Part shown: positions 55,664-64,000 of the stretch, piece after piece | How the letters are laid out: each line of letters starts with the position of its first letter | Numbering within the stretch: position 1 is the stretch's first letter | Origin: Methylobacterium sp. | GTDB taxonomy: Bacteria > Pseudomonadota > Alphaproteobacteria > Rhizobiales > Beijerinckiaceae | DNA: 64,000 bases | Direction: 5' to 3' | NCBI RefSeq assembly: GCF_019745455.1 | Contig: NZ_JAIETD010000049.1 | Span: forward strand, 1 to 64,000 | Position numbers and translations under genes: made by a program | Notes under the pieces: generated by a model | The model's database searches: none | What the model saw: only the letters and a program-made list of their open reading frames with translations | Told to the model about the DNA's origin: nothing

Positions 55664-56467
55664 ATGACGGGTTTGATGGCGGGCCGGCGCGGCCTGATCA
55701 TGGGGGTCGCCAACGACCATTCCATCGCCTGGGGCATCGCCAAGGCGCTGCACGGACAGGGTGCCGCCCTCGCTTTCACGCATCAGGGCGAGGCCCTCGG
55801 CAAGCGGGTGACGCCACTGGCGAAAAGCCTCGGCTCCGAGATCGTGCTGCCCTGCGATGTCGAGGATATCGCCAGCGTCGACGCGGTTTTCTCCGAGCTT
55901 GCCCGGCACTGGCCCGAGGGCCTCGATTTCGTCGTCCACGCGGTGGGCTTCTCCGACAAGAACGAGCTCAAGGGCCGCTATCTCGACGCCACCACCCGCG
56001 AAAACTTCTCGCGCACCATGACGATCTCGTGCTTCTCCTTCACCGAGATCGTGCAGCGCGCCGCGCCGATGATGCGTCCTGGCGGGGCCCTCCTCACCCT
56101 GACTTTCGGCGGCGCCACCCGGGTGATGCCGAACTACAACGTCATGGGGGTCGCCAAGGCAGCGCTCGAGGCCTCCGTGCGCTACCTCGCGGCCGATCTC
56201 GGGCCCGACGGCATCCGCGTCAACGCAATCTCGGCCGGGCCGATGCGGACGCTTGCGGGAGCGGGCATCGGCGATGCGCGGGCCATGTTCGCCCACCAGA
56301 AGGCCCATGCGCCGATGCGGCGCACGGTGAGCCTCGACGAGGTCGGCGGCTCGGCCCTCTACCTCCTCAGCGACCTCTCCGGCGGCGTCACCGGAGAGAT
56401 CCATTTCGTCGATTGCGGCTACAACATCATCGCCATGCCGCGCCCCGAGGCGCTCGACGCAGGGTGA
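55664..56467 (+). CDS. fabI: Enoyl-ACP reductase (NADH)
   Basis: This 267-aa SDR-fold enzyme has GLIMGVANDHSIAWGIAKAL for NAD binding and the active-site pair Tyr158-x6-Lys165 in PNYNVMGVAK, as in FabI. It reduces trans-2-enoyl-ACP, the last step of each elongation cycle. The position equivalent to E. coli Tyr146 appears to be Phe148 (LTLTFGGATR) by visual alignment. Hyphomicrobiales often have two FabI copies; this may be the second. Its end is one base from the convergent APC permease stop. Confidence 0.92.
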   Translation: MTGLMAGRRGLIMGVANDHSIAWGIAKALHGQGAALAFTHQGEALGKRVTPLAKSLGSEIVLPCDVEDIASVDAVFSELARHWPEGLDFVVHAVGFSDKNELKGRYLDATTRENFSRTMTISCFSFTEIVQRAAPMMRPGGALLTLTFGGATRVMPNYNVMGVAKAALEASVRYLAADLGPDGIRVNAISAGPMRTLAGAGIGDARAMFAHQKAHAPMRRTVSLDEVGGSALYLLSDLSGGVTGEIHFVDCGYNIIAMPRPEALDAG

Positions 56468-56468
56468 C

Positions 56469-57947
56469 CTAACCGGCCGCCTCCACCTCGCGCCCGACCC
56501 GGCTGTGCCGGCGGCTCCAGGCGAAGTAGATGACGAGGCCTATGGCGAGCCAGACACCCAAGCGCAGCCAGGTCTCGCCGTCGAGGGACACCATCATGGC
56601 AAAGCAGCTCACGATGCCGAGGATCGGCACGAGCGGCACCCATGGCGTGCGGTAGTCGCGGCGGGCATTCGGCTGGGCCCGGCGCAGGATGATGACCCCG
56701 ACGCAGACCAGGATAAAGGCGAGCAGCGTCCCGATGCTCGTCATGTGGCCGAGCTGGCTGATCGGCAGGAAGCCGCCGAGCGCGCTCGTGAACACCATGA
56801 AGAAGAGGTTCGAGCGGTACGGCGTCTTCCAGGTCGGGTGGATCTTGGAGAAGAAGCCGGGGAGCAGACGGTCCTGGCTCATCGAGTAGAACACCCGGCT
56901 CTGGCCGAGGAGCAGCACCAGGATCACCGTGGAGAAGCCCGCGATCACGCCGAGCGTGACGAGGCTCTTGAGCCACGGGAACGGCGTCATCGCGATGGCG
57001 GTGTTCACGGGGGCCGCGTCACCCTTCATCTGGGTATAGGGGACGAGGCCGGTGAGAACTCCCGCAAAGGCGATGTAGATGACGGTGCAGATCGCCAGCG
57101 AGCCGAGGATGCCGACCATCATGTTGCGCTGAGGGTTCTTCGCCTCCTGCGCCGCCGTCGAGACGGCATCGAACCCGATATAGGCGAAGAACACCACCCC
57201 GGCGCCGCGCATGATCCCGCTCCAGCCGTACTCGCCGAAGGTGCCGGTGTTCTCGGGGATGAACGGCACGTAGTTCTGGGCCTTGATGTAGAACAGGCCG
57301 ACGCCGACCACGACCGCGACCACCGCGAGCTTGATCAGCACGACGATGGCGTTGACCCGCGCCGATTCACGGATGCCGATCATCAGGAGCGCCGAGGCGG
57401 CCACGATAATGAAGATCGCCGGCAGATTGACGATGCCGTGCGCCACCGTGCCGTCGGCGAGGGTGAAGGTCTCGAACGGCGAATGGACGAAGTGGGGCGG
57501 CAGGTTGATGCCAAGGGTGTCGCGCATGAAGCGGGTGACGTAGCTCGACCAGCTCACCGAGACCGTGGCGGCGCCGACCGCGTATTCGAGGACGAGGTCC
57601 CAGCCGATGATCCAGGCGACGAACTCGCCCATGGTCGCGTAGGCGTAGGTATAGGCCGAACCGGCGACCGGGATCATGCCGGCGAGTTCGCTGTAGCACA
57701 TGCCGGCAAAAGCGCAGGCGAGCGCCGCAATGGCGAAGGAGATCACCACCGCCGGTCCCGCATGTTCGGCCGCGGCGATGCCGGTCAGCGAGAACAACCC
57801 GGCACCGATGACGGCGCCGATGCCGAGCGCGATCAGGCTCCAGGGTCCCAGCGTGCGTTCGAGCGTGTGCTCGCCGCTCTCCGCATCGGAGTTAAGCCGC
57901 TCCAGCGACTTCGTGCGGATGAGGTCCTCCGCGAGGCCTGATGCCAT
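56469..57947 (-). CDS. APC family amino-acid permease
   Basis: This 492-aa protein has about twelve to fourteen membrane segments. The first helix motif GIGAVIGAGLFSLTG is the substrate-site signature of APC transporters, and FAYIGFDAVSTAAQEAKNPQRN is the conserved TM6/loop. It resembles the cationic-amino-acid-transporter-like bacterial group. The ATG at 57947 gives MASGLAEDLIRTKSLERL. The substrate cannot be told. It is not linked to other amino-acid genes here. Confidence 0.88.
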   Translation of the reverse strand: MASGLAEDLIRTKSLERLNSDAESGEHTLERTLGPWSLIALGIGAVIGAGLFSLTGIAAAEHAGPAVVISFAIAALACAFAGMCYSELAGMIPVAGSAYTYAYATMGEFVAWIIGWDLVLEYAVGAATVSVSWSSYVTRFMRDTLGINLPPHFVHSPFETFTLADGTVAHGIVNLPAIFIIVAASALLMIGIRESARVNAIVVLIKLAVVAVVVGVGLFYIKAQNYVPFIPENTGTFGEYGWSGIMRGAGVVFFAYIGFDAVSTAAQEAKNPQRNMMVGILGSLAICTVIYIAFAGVLTGLVPYTQMKGDAAPVNTAIAMTPFPWLKSLVTLGVIAGFSTVILVLLLGQSRVFYSMSQDRLLPGFFSKIHPTWKTPYRSNLFFMVFTSALGGFLPISQLGHMTSIGTLLAFILVCVGVIILRRAQPNARRDYRTPWVPLVPILGIVSCFAMMVSLDGETWLRLGVWLAIGLVIYFAWSRRHSRVGREVEAAG

Positions 57948-58238
57948 GCCCGTGTTCTCCGCTAATCTAGATCTTCGCGCCGATCTCAGCCTCGCCTCAT
58001 AACACCTGCCGCCGCTGGCGGCGGTTGCAAGCCTCACGTGCAATAAATCCCGACAAGCCGGTGGATGCTCTCGATCGCGTCAGCCAGGTCCGGACGGGCA
58101 GTCTCGGTCGCCTCGGCTTTCGAGGCAGGATTCGGGCCGGAGGGCCCGAGCGCGATGCTCTCAACCCCACCCGCAAGGACGTTCCGGTGAGGCCCAAAAG
58201 GTTGACAAGCGCGGGCGGTTCGGTGCGCTGTGCCGCTC

Positions 58239-58598
58239 ATGGAAGAGACGCCTCGTCCGACGGCCAGGATGCCGCGGGTCGCCATCACCTACTGCACGCA
58301 GTGCCAATGGCTGCTGCGGGCCGCCTGGATGGCGCAGGAACTGCTGTCGACCTTTCGCGACGATCTCGGCGAGGTTGCCCTCGTGCCGGGCTCTGGCGGG
58401 GTTTTCACGATTACCTGCGGCCCCGAGACGATCTGGGACCGGACGGTCGATGGCGGATTCCCCGACGCCAGGCTGCTGAAGCAACGGATCCGCGACCTGA
58501 TCGCCCCGACGCGCGACCTCGGCCATATCGACCGGCGCGAGGGGCCGGCGGCCAGACAAAGGGGTGCGTCTGAAGAAGCGCCGGAGAGCGCGCCATGA
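58239..58598 (+). CDS. SelT/SelW/SelH (Rdx) family thioredoxin-like protein
   Basis: This protein of about 119 aa has the CxxC redox motif in VAITYCTQCQWLLRAAWMAQ, near residue 18. The Rdx fold follows: LVPGSGGVFTITCGPETIWDR and PDARLLKQRIRDLI. This is the selenoprotein-W-like family with Cys instead of Sec. A basic, unstructured C-terminal tail follows the fold. It may act on thiol redox balance. Its stop overlaps the start of the HWE kinase (ATGA). Confidence 0.85.
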   Translation: MEETPRPTARMPRVAITYCTQCQWLLRAAWMAQELLSTFRDDLGEVALVPGSGGVFTITCGPETIWDRTVDGGFPDARLLKQRIRDLIAPTRDLGHIDRREGPAARQRGASEEAPESAP

Positions 58599-60823
58599 CG
58601 GCCGAGGCCGATGTCTCGGCCCAGCAGCCCGGCCACGCCACCCCGCGCCGCAAGGCGCGATGGACCGGTCTGAGGGACCTCGTGGACCGTGCCCGCCGAC
58701 GCGGGTTCTCGACGCAGGTCTACCTGATCCTCCTGGTCATCGCTCTCATCGGGCCGGGTCTCATCTTCACCGCGATCCTGCTCATGCGCTACGCCGCCAC
58801 CGAGCGGGCGCGCTTCGAGCAGGACGCGCGAGAGAACGTGCGCGGCATCGCCCTCTCGATCGACCGGGATACCGCAGGCCTCGTCTCGGTGCTGCAGACG
58901 CTGGCGACCTCGCAGCGGCTCAAGGACGGCAACGTCGAGAGTTTCGACGCGCAGGCCCGCCTCGTCCGCGATGCCGTCGGCCTCGAGATCCTGCTGCGCC
59001 GGCCGGACGGCCAGCAGGTCGTCAACACCGCCGTTCGCCGGGGTGCGCCGCTGCCCTCGAGCGTGCTGCCCTTCGATCGCGAGTTCGCCTCCGGCAGCCA
59101 GCGCGCCACGGTTTCGGGCGTGATTCCCGGAGCGATGCCGGGCGAGGCGAGCTACGCGGTGGCCGTGCCGGTCACGAACGAGGGCGAGGTCAGCTACATC
59201 CTCAGCTTCGCCGTTCCGGTGGAGCGGCTTCAGGCTATCATCGCACGCGAGGCGGTGGAGGGCTGGACGACCGGGGTCTCGGACCGCGAGACCGTCGTCC
59301 TCGCCCGCATCCCCGACCCGGCCTCCATCGTCGGCCGGCCTCGCCTCACGACCCTGCGCCAGCGGCAGACCGATACGCCGGGCGTGTGGGAGGGCAAGGA
59401 TCGGCGCCTCAAGCCGGTGACCGTGGTCGAGGCGCGCTCGCGCCTCACCGGCTGGACGGTGGGAGCGGTGATACCGCAGGTGATCGTCGAGGCGCGCCTG
59501 CGCAACTGGATCTGGGCCTTCGGCGGTTTCGGCCTCCTCGTCCTCGCGACCTCGTCGATCCTGGCCGTCCACCTGTGGTCGCGGGTGGCGCGGCCGTTGC
59601 GGCGCCTCGCGGCGACCGGTCCGGCCCTGGCGCGGGGCGAGGCGATCCCGCGCATCACCTCGCCGATCAGCGAGATCCGGCGACTCGGAGACGTCCTGGC
59701 GGACGCGTCCCTGCGGCTGCGCACCCGCGAGGACGAGCGCGACCGGGCGCTGGCCGAGACCCAGCGTGGCCTCTCGGCGCTACGGGAGAGCGAGGCCCGG
59801 TTCCGACACATGGCGGATTCCGCCCCGGCGCTGATCTGGATGACCGACGAGCAGGCCGAGATCAGCTTCGCGAACATGCATTTCGACCACCTGTTCGGGC
59901 AGCCTGCATCGACTCTCGCCGAGGCCGGCTGGGACCGCATCATCCATCCCGAGGACATGGCTACCTTCTCCGAGCTGTTCGAGGAGGCTTTCGCGGATCG
60001 GCGCCCGTTCAAGGCGGAGGTGCGGGTCGTCGACCGAGACGGCGCCGTTCGCTGGCTGCGCTGCGAGGGCGTGCCGCGCCTCGACGATACCGGCGTCTTT
60101 CTCGGCTATACGGGCTGCAACGTCGACATCAGCGACGCGAAGCGGGCCGAGGAGCACCTGCTGCTGCTCATCCACGAACTGAACCATCGGGTGAAGAACA
60201 CCCTGGCGACGGTCCAGTCGATCGCCAGCCAATCCCTGCGCCGCCTGGAAGGTCCGGACGCCTCGGCGGCGCGGGCCGCCTTCGAGGCGCGGCTGATCGC
60301 CCTCGCCCGGGTCCACGACGTCCTCACCCGCGAGAATTGGGACGGCGCGGAACTCGGAACCGTCGTGGCCGATGCCATCGCGCCGCTCCATGCGGGCGAG
60401 GGCCAGAAGGCACGCTTCATCGTGAACGGCCCGACGCTGCGCCTGCCGCCGCGGCTCGCCCTCTCCATCGCCATGGCGCTGCATGAGCTCGGCACAAACG
60501 CTGTGAAGTACGGCGCACTCTCTCGGGAGGGAGGAACTGTCGCGATCACCTGGACGGTGGAACGCGAGGCACAGACCGTCCTTCACCTGCGCTGGGCCGA
60601 GCGCGGAGGGCCGCCCGTGGCACCCCCCACCCGCACCGGCTTCGGCTCGCGGCTGATCGAGCGCAGCCTCGCACGCGAGCTCGCCGGCGACGTCCAGCTC
60701 ATCTTCGCTCCGGACGGCGTCGTCTGCCTCATCACGGTTCCGATGCCGGCACCGACGGCAATGGATCGCCGCATGCGCGACCTTCCGCTCCCGCCGGAGA
60801 TCAGATTGCCGCTTTCGGCCTAA
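58595..60823 (+). CDS. HWE-family sensor histidine kinase with PAS domain
   Basis: This 742-aa inner-membrane kinase has TM1 at about residues 41-64, a periplasmic sensor region to about 304, TM2 at 305-326, a HAMP-like linker and a PAS domain at about 398-517. The H-box HELNHRVKNT (527-536), N-box HELGTNAVKYG (630-640) and the HWE-type WAERGGPPV (667-675) define the HWE/HisKA_2 group. These kinases often feed the PhyR general stress pathway or single-domain regulators. No response regulator is adjacent. It is coupled to the SelW-like gene. Confidence 0.92.
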   Translation: MTAEADVSAQQPGHATPRRKARWTGLRDLVDRARRRGFSTQVYLILLVIALIGPGLIFTAILLMRYAATERARFEQDARENVRGIALSIDRDTAGLVSVLQTLATSQRLKDGNVESFDAQARLVRDAVGLEILLRRPDGQQVVNTAVRRGAPLPSSVLPFDREFASGSQRATVSGVIPGAMPGEASYAVAVPVTNEGEVSYILSFAVPVERLQAIIAREAVEGWTTGVSDRETVVLARIPDPASIVGRPRLTTLRQRQTDTPGVWEGKDRRLKPVTVVEARSRLTGWTVGAVIPQVIVEARLRNWIWAFGGFGLLVLATSSILAVHLWSRVARPLRRLAATGPALARGEAIPRITSPISEIRRLGDVLADASLRLRTREDERDRALAETQRGLSALRESEARFRHMADSAPALIWMTDEQAEISFANMHFDHLFGQPASTLAEAGWDRIIHPEDMATFSELFEEAFADRRPFKAEVRVVDRDGAVRWLRCEGVPRLDDTGVFLGYTGCNVDISDAKRAEEHLLLLIHELNHRVKNTLATVQSIASQSLRRLEGPDASAARAAFEARLIALARVHDVLTRENWDGAELGTVVADAIAPLHAGEGQKARFIVNGPTLRLPPRLALSIAMALHELGTNAVKYGALSREGGTVAITWTVEREAQTVLHLRWAERGGPPVAPPTRTGFGSRLIERSLARELAGDVQLIFAPDGVVCLITVPMPAPTAMDRRMRDLPLPPEIRLPLSA

Positions 60824-61073
60824 GAATCGGCGACTCCCTTCGAAACGAAATGCAGTCGATGCTCAACCGTAAGGTGAAGCGGTTCCCGTGAAATTTTCGT
60901 AATTCGCGAAAGCATCGCGCCGCAATTCAAATAGATCGCGAAGGTTGTTGTCTCAAACTCTAATTCTTTCGGCCTAGTTCGGCTCGCAGAATGTCGAGTG
61001 TTCGGATGCCGGTGCGGCTTTGCGCCTGCAATAAACCGTCGATCATGGTCCGAAGCGGTCGCGCGCTAAGGGT

Positions 61074-62528
61074 ATGTTAAGCGCTCTTATGCAGATTTCG
61101 GAACAAGGAACGCACAAGGACTTCACGTCGATGATCGGGCTCGCTTTTGGACGGACGCGCAAGGATTCGCCCGATATTGCGTCGATTCCGGATACGAAAT
61201 CGGTTGGTGAAGTCGCCCGCCTGACCAAGGCGATCGAGACGCTCGTCGCGACGCAGAACGTCACCGCCGTCGACCTGCCGGAGGGGCCACTCCGGACGTC
61301 GCTGCACACGTTCATGTCGAAGCGCGACATGGAGCGCAAGCGCAACCTCGGCAACATGGCGGCGATCGCCAAGGAGGCGTCCGAGGCCGCCATCAATATC
61401 GGCTGGATGACCTACGACGTCGGAGAGGTCGCCCGCGCCACACAGACCATCGCGGGCGCCACCGAGGAGATGGCTGCTTCCATTGCCGAGGTATCGCAGA
61501 CTTCCGATACCGTCGTGACCGTCGCGCAGGACGCGCTCACCGCGATGCAGGCCTGCGTCGGGGATGGCCAGCAGGCGCGCAACGCCATGCACGAGATCGA
61601 TGCGCGCACCTCGCTGATCTCCGATCGCGTCGTCGTCCTCGAACGCGCGATCTCGCAGATCGAAGTCATGGCGACGGCGATCGCCTCGATCTCCAACCAG
61701 ACCAACCTCCTCGCGCTCAACGCGACGATCGAGGCCGCCCGCGCCGGCGAGGCCGGCCGCGGCTTCTCCGTGGTCGCCGCGGAGGTGAAGTCCCTCTCGG
61801 CCCAGACCGCCAAATCCACCGGCGAGATCCGCGCCCTTCTCAGCACCCTCACCGCCGAGATGTCGTCGATCTCGGTCGCCGTCGGCGAGAGCCGTACCGC
61901 CGTCACCACCGGCCGTTCCATCGTCGAGCAGCTCGAGGCCCGCGTCGCCCAGACCAACGAGCGGATCTCGCAGGCGAGCAACCTCAACCAGGCGATCTCC
62001 CAGATGCTCGGCCAGCAACGCTCGGCCACCGCGGAGATCTCGACGAGCGTTCAGGGCATCGCCGCCAAGGCCTCGAAAACCCATGAGGAGATCGAGAAGA
62101 TCACCAATCGTTTGGTGCGCGCCGAGGGCCTCGGCCAGACCTCCCTCGACTCCGCCGGCGTCAACATCCCGAACTTCGTGCTCGTGCGCCTCATCGCCGA
62201 CGTCGGCGTGTGGAAGCGCAAGCTCGCCCGCGTCCTGGTCGGCCTCGCGCCGGCCGATGCCACCGCAGCGACGATCTCCGGCCGGCCAGGGCAGACCATC
62301 TCCGCTGATCTCGAACGGGGCGAGTTCAAGAGCCACCCGTCGCTCGCCCGCTTCGCCAAGGCGGAACGGATCGCCCTCGACGAGGCCGCCAAGATGGTCG
62401 CCGCCATCGGCGCCAACGATTGGGATACAGGCACGCCGGCCTACCGCAATGCCACCGACGCGATGAAGACGATGATTGGCGCTGCGTCCGAGATGTCCGG
62501 CGTGTCGCAGACCTCCACGGACGACTGA
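61074..62528 (+). CDS. Soluble methyl-accepting chemotaxis-like protein
   Basis: This 484-aa protein has no TM segments. The MCP signalling hairpin tip is present ([20 protein letters not shown] and [20 protein letters not shown], about residues 203-245), flanked by long coiled-coil helices. A C-terminal region from about 365 ([20 protein letters not shown]) recalls the CZB domain's W-K helix, but its zinc-binding His/Cys residues are not clear. It is a cytoplasmic receptor, perhaps sensing redox or metal state. Starts at 61074 and 61131 are both possible. It could signal to Che proteins encoded elsewhere. Confidence 0.85.
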   Translation: MLSALMQISEQGTHKDFTSMIGLAFGRTRKDSPDIASIPDTKSVGEVARLTKAIETLVATQNVTAVDLPEGPLRTSLHTFMSKRDMERKRNLGNMAAIAKEASEAAINIGWMTYDVGEVARATQTIAGATEEMAASIAEVSQTSDTVVTVAQDALTAMQACVGDGQQARNAMHEIDARTSLISDRVVVLERAISQIEVMATAIASISNQTNLLALNATIEAARAGEAGRGFSVVAAEVKSLSAQTAKSTGEIRALLSTLTAEMSSISVAVGESRTAVTTGRSIVEQLEARVAQTNERISQASNLNQAISQMLGQQRSATAEISTSVQGIAAKASKTHEEIEKITNRLVRAEGLGQTSLDSAGVNIPNFVLVRLIADVGVWKRKLARVLVGLAPADATAATISGRPGQTISADLERGEFKSHPSLARFAKAERIALDEAAKMVAAIGANDWDTGTPAYRNATDAMKTMIGAASEMSGVSQTSTDD

Positions 62529-62570
62529 TCCACCTTCTGTTCGAACGGGATCCCACCACGAACGAGGATG

Positions 62571-62601
62571 ACGGCCGGCCTTGTGCCGGTCGTTCTTTTT
62601 T
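62571..62601 (+). terminator. Rho-independent terminator after the MCP-like gene
   Basis: A 9-bp stem (ACGGCCGGC and GCCGGTCGT, one G-T wobble, 5-base loop) is followed by TCTTTTTT. It lies 43 bp after the MCP-like stop. The T-run ends two bases before the ATG that could open the next gene, so that gene needs its own promoter or a later start. Confidence 0.85.
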
Positions 62602-62603
62602 GC

Positions 62604-64000
62604 ATGCCTCCCGGACGAAGATCCGGACCCCTTGCCTTGACTCATCCTCTCTCCCACTCGCCCGCCGTCCCGTCTCGCTTCAACGCCGCGAGTCATTGCC
62701 TCGCGGTGAATGCCCGTCTTCGTCCCGATAAGGACGCCCTGCGGGTCGTCGGGGGCGACGGGCGCGTGACGCGGATGACCTTCTCGGAGGTCGACCGAGC
62801 CGTGCGCGGCGTCGCCGCCGGATTGTCGGATCTCGGCCTGTCTCCGGGCGCGCGAGTGATGGTCCGGATGGGCAACGACGCCGATTACGTCCTCGTCTAT
62901 TTCGGCGCGATCGCCGCCGGGCTCGTCGCCCTGCCGTCGTCTCCGCAGCTCACCCCTGCCGAGGCCGCGTTCCTGATGGAGGATTCCGGAGCGGCCGTGA
63001 TCGCGGCGGGCGCCGATTGCGTCCTCGATCCGGCGAGCGTCTCGGGACGCATCGTCATCGGCCCTTCCGAGATCGCCGCGATGGCGGACGGGCCGACCCT
63101 GCTATCCTACGCCGACACCGTCGCCGACGATCCCGCGACGCTGGTCTACACCTCCGGCACCACGAGCCGGCCCAAAGGCGTGCTCCACGCCCATCGCGCC
63201 GTATTCGCCCGCCGCCCGATGCACGAGCATTGGCAGGGCCTGACTGAGTCCGACGTGATGCTGCATGCCGGCACCCTGAACTGGACCTACACGCTCGGCG
63301 TCGGCATCGCCGACCCTTGGGCCTGCGGCGCCACCGCGGTACTCTTCAACGGTCCGCGGGACCCGGCGCGCTGGCCGGCCTTGATCGAGAGCGAGGGCGC
63401 GACCCTGTTCGCCGCGGTGCCGAGCCTCTACCGGCAGATCCTGAAATACGCAGACCTCGGCGCGCATAATCTCAATCGCCTGCGCCACGGCCTCACCGCC
63501 GGCGAGGCGCTGACGCCCGAATTGCTCGCGGCCTGGCAACATGCGACCGGAAAGCCCCTCTACGAGGCTCTCGGGATGAGCGAGGTCTCCACCTACGTGT
63601 CGAGCGGTCCGACAGTGCCGGTCAGGCCTGGCTCGCCGGGAAAGCCGCAGCCCGGGCGCCGCGTGGCGATCCTGCCCGAGGAGGGCGAGCCGGTGCCGCT
63701 GCCCGCCGACGAGGTCGGCCTGCTCGCGGTCCACCGCTCTGAGCCCGGGCTGATGCTCGGCTACTGGAACCGGCCTGACGAGGAAGCGGCGGTGATGCGC
63801 GGCGAATGGTTCGCCGGGGGCGACAGGGCCAGCCTCGATGCTGACGGCTATCTCTGGTTCCACGGCCGCGCCGACGACGTCATGAACGCCTTCGGCTACA
63901 GGGTCTCCCCGCACGAGGTCGAGGCGGTGCTGGCCACCCATCCGGGCATCGCGGAGGTCGGGGTCGCCGAGATGAGCCCGAGGCCGGGCGTCAGCGTCAT
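62604..64000 (+). CDS. AMP-binding acyl-CoA synthetase, 3' end cut by the window edge
   Basis: An open frame runs to the window end (at least 465 codons). It has the AMP-binding signature YTSGTTSRPKG (about residues 176-186) and LYEALGMSEVSTYVSSG. Near the edge, LWFHGRADDVMNAFGYRVSP is the hinge motif. These adenylate carboxylic acids and transfer them to CoA; the early FNAASHCLAVNARLRPDK resembles benzoate- or medium-chain acyl-CoA ligases. ATG 62604 is in frame but lies in the terminator's T-run; TTG 62637 is a likely alternative. The substrate is unknown. Confidence 0.82.
   Translation, partial: MPPGRRSGPLALTHPLSHSPAVPSRFNAASHCLAVNARLRPDKDALRVVGGDGRVTRMTFSEVDRAVRGVAAGLSDLGLSPGARVMVRMGNDADYVLVYFGAIAAGLVALPSSPQLTPAEAAFLMEDSGAAVIAAGADCVLDPASVSGRIVIGPSEIAAMADGPTLLSYADTVADDPATLVYTSGTTSRPKGVLHAHRAVFARRPMHEHWQGLTESDVMLHAGTLNWTYTLGVGIADPWACGATAVLFNGPRDPARWPALIESEGATLFAAVPSLYRQILKYADLGAHNLNRLRHGLTAGEALTPELLAAWQHATGKPLYEALGMSEVSTYVSSGPTVPVRPGSPGKPQPGRRVAILPEEGEPVPLPADEVGLLAVHRSEPGLMLGYWNRPDEEAAVMRGEWFAGGDRASLDADGYLWFHGRADDVMNAFGYRVSPHEVEAVLATHPGIAEVGVAEMSPRPGVSV

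Noticed and set aside
61097..61131. GGAAC motifs before the MCP-like gene as an EcfG promoter
   Set aside because: No GTT-type -10 at 16-18 bases, and the motifs lie inside or at the edge of the coding frame.

Overview
The window is GC-rich chromosomal DNA of an alphaproteobacterium. It most resembles Methylobacterium/Methylorubrum or a close Hyphomicrobiales relative. That is inferred from gene content: an Irr-type Fur regulator divergent from fabA-fabB, an EcfG-family sigma factor, DUF2865, DUF1236 and DUF2382 proteins, an MmcB repair protein and an HWE histidine kinase. No plasmid, phage, CRISPR or insertion-sequence hallmark was seen. Most of the window is housekeeping DNA with a few accessory patches.

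Layout. 1-1.4 kb: two overlapping DUF2382 (YsnF/AvaK) stress genes on the minus strand behind a sigma-EcfG-like promoter. 1.7-5.8 kb: a tungstate ABC transporter (tupB-tupC-tupA), a GNAT acetyltransferase and gltX. 6-7.8 kb: an RTX lipase in locally AT-richer DNA. 8.4-15.3 kb: a CNNM/CorC-type protein, an MFS exporter, a large OmpA-like protein with tandem repeats, a DUF2865 protein, creA and a small secreted protein. 15.5-24.5 kb: cysS, a PIN-domain remnant, a LOG phosphoribohydrolase, a LysM protein, a frameshifted Atm1-like ABC exporter, psd-pssA (phosphatidylethanolamine synthesis), tam and mscL. 24.6-28.3 kb: a NepR-like small protein, a DUF1236 protein, fabA-fabB and divergent irr. 28.4-35.7 kb: an SH3 protein, a D-2-hydroxyacid dehydrogenase, a MarR regulator, TerC, NhaA, a DMT transporter and small proteins. 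36-44.6 kb: ileS, a ParDE module and lspA, then two M16 peptidase subunits and HupE/UreJ. 44.7-48.9 kb: fpr-bioD, two small ORFs, tRNA-Lys(CUU), and leuA with a leucine-rich leader peptide. 49-58 kb: an SRPBCC protein, a lipoprotein, pdxY-phzF-nudix, dedA, mmcB, a class II amidotransferase, an EcfG sigma factor with a NepR-like N-terminal extension, fabI and an APC permease. 58.2-64 kb: a SelW-like protein coupled to an HWE kinase, a soluble MCP-like protein, and an acyl-CoA synthetase cut by the window end.

Themes. Type II fatty-acid synthesis (fabA, fabB, fabI) and phospholipid synthesis (psd, pssA) recur. General stress response is suggested by the EcfG paralogue, a second NepR-like protein and two promoters of GGAAC-N16/17-GGTT form. 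The most unusual observations are the anti-sigma-like extension fused to the sigma factor, the ParDE cassette lodged inside the ileS-lspA pair with overlapping stop/start codons, the leucine-rich leader before leuA, the GA-dinucleotide tract at the phzF ribosome-binding site, and the one-base frameshift at the Q-loop of the ABC exporter.
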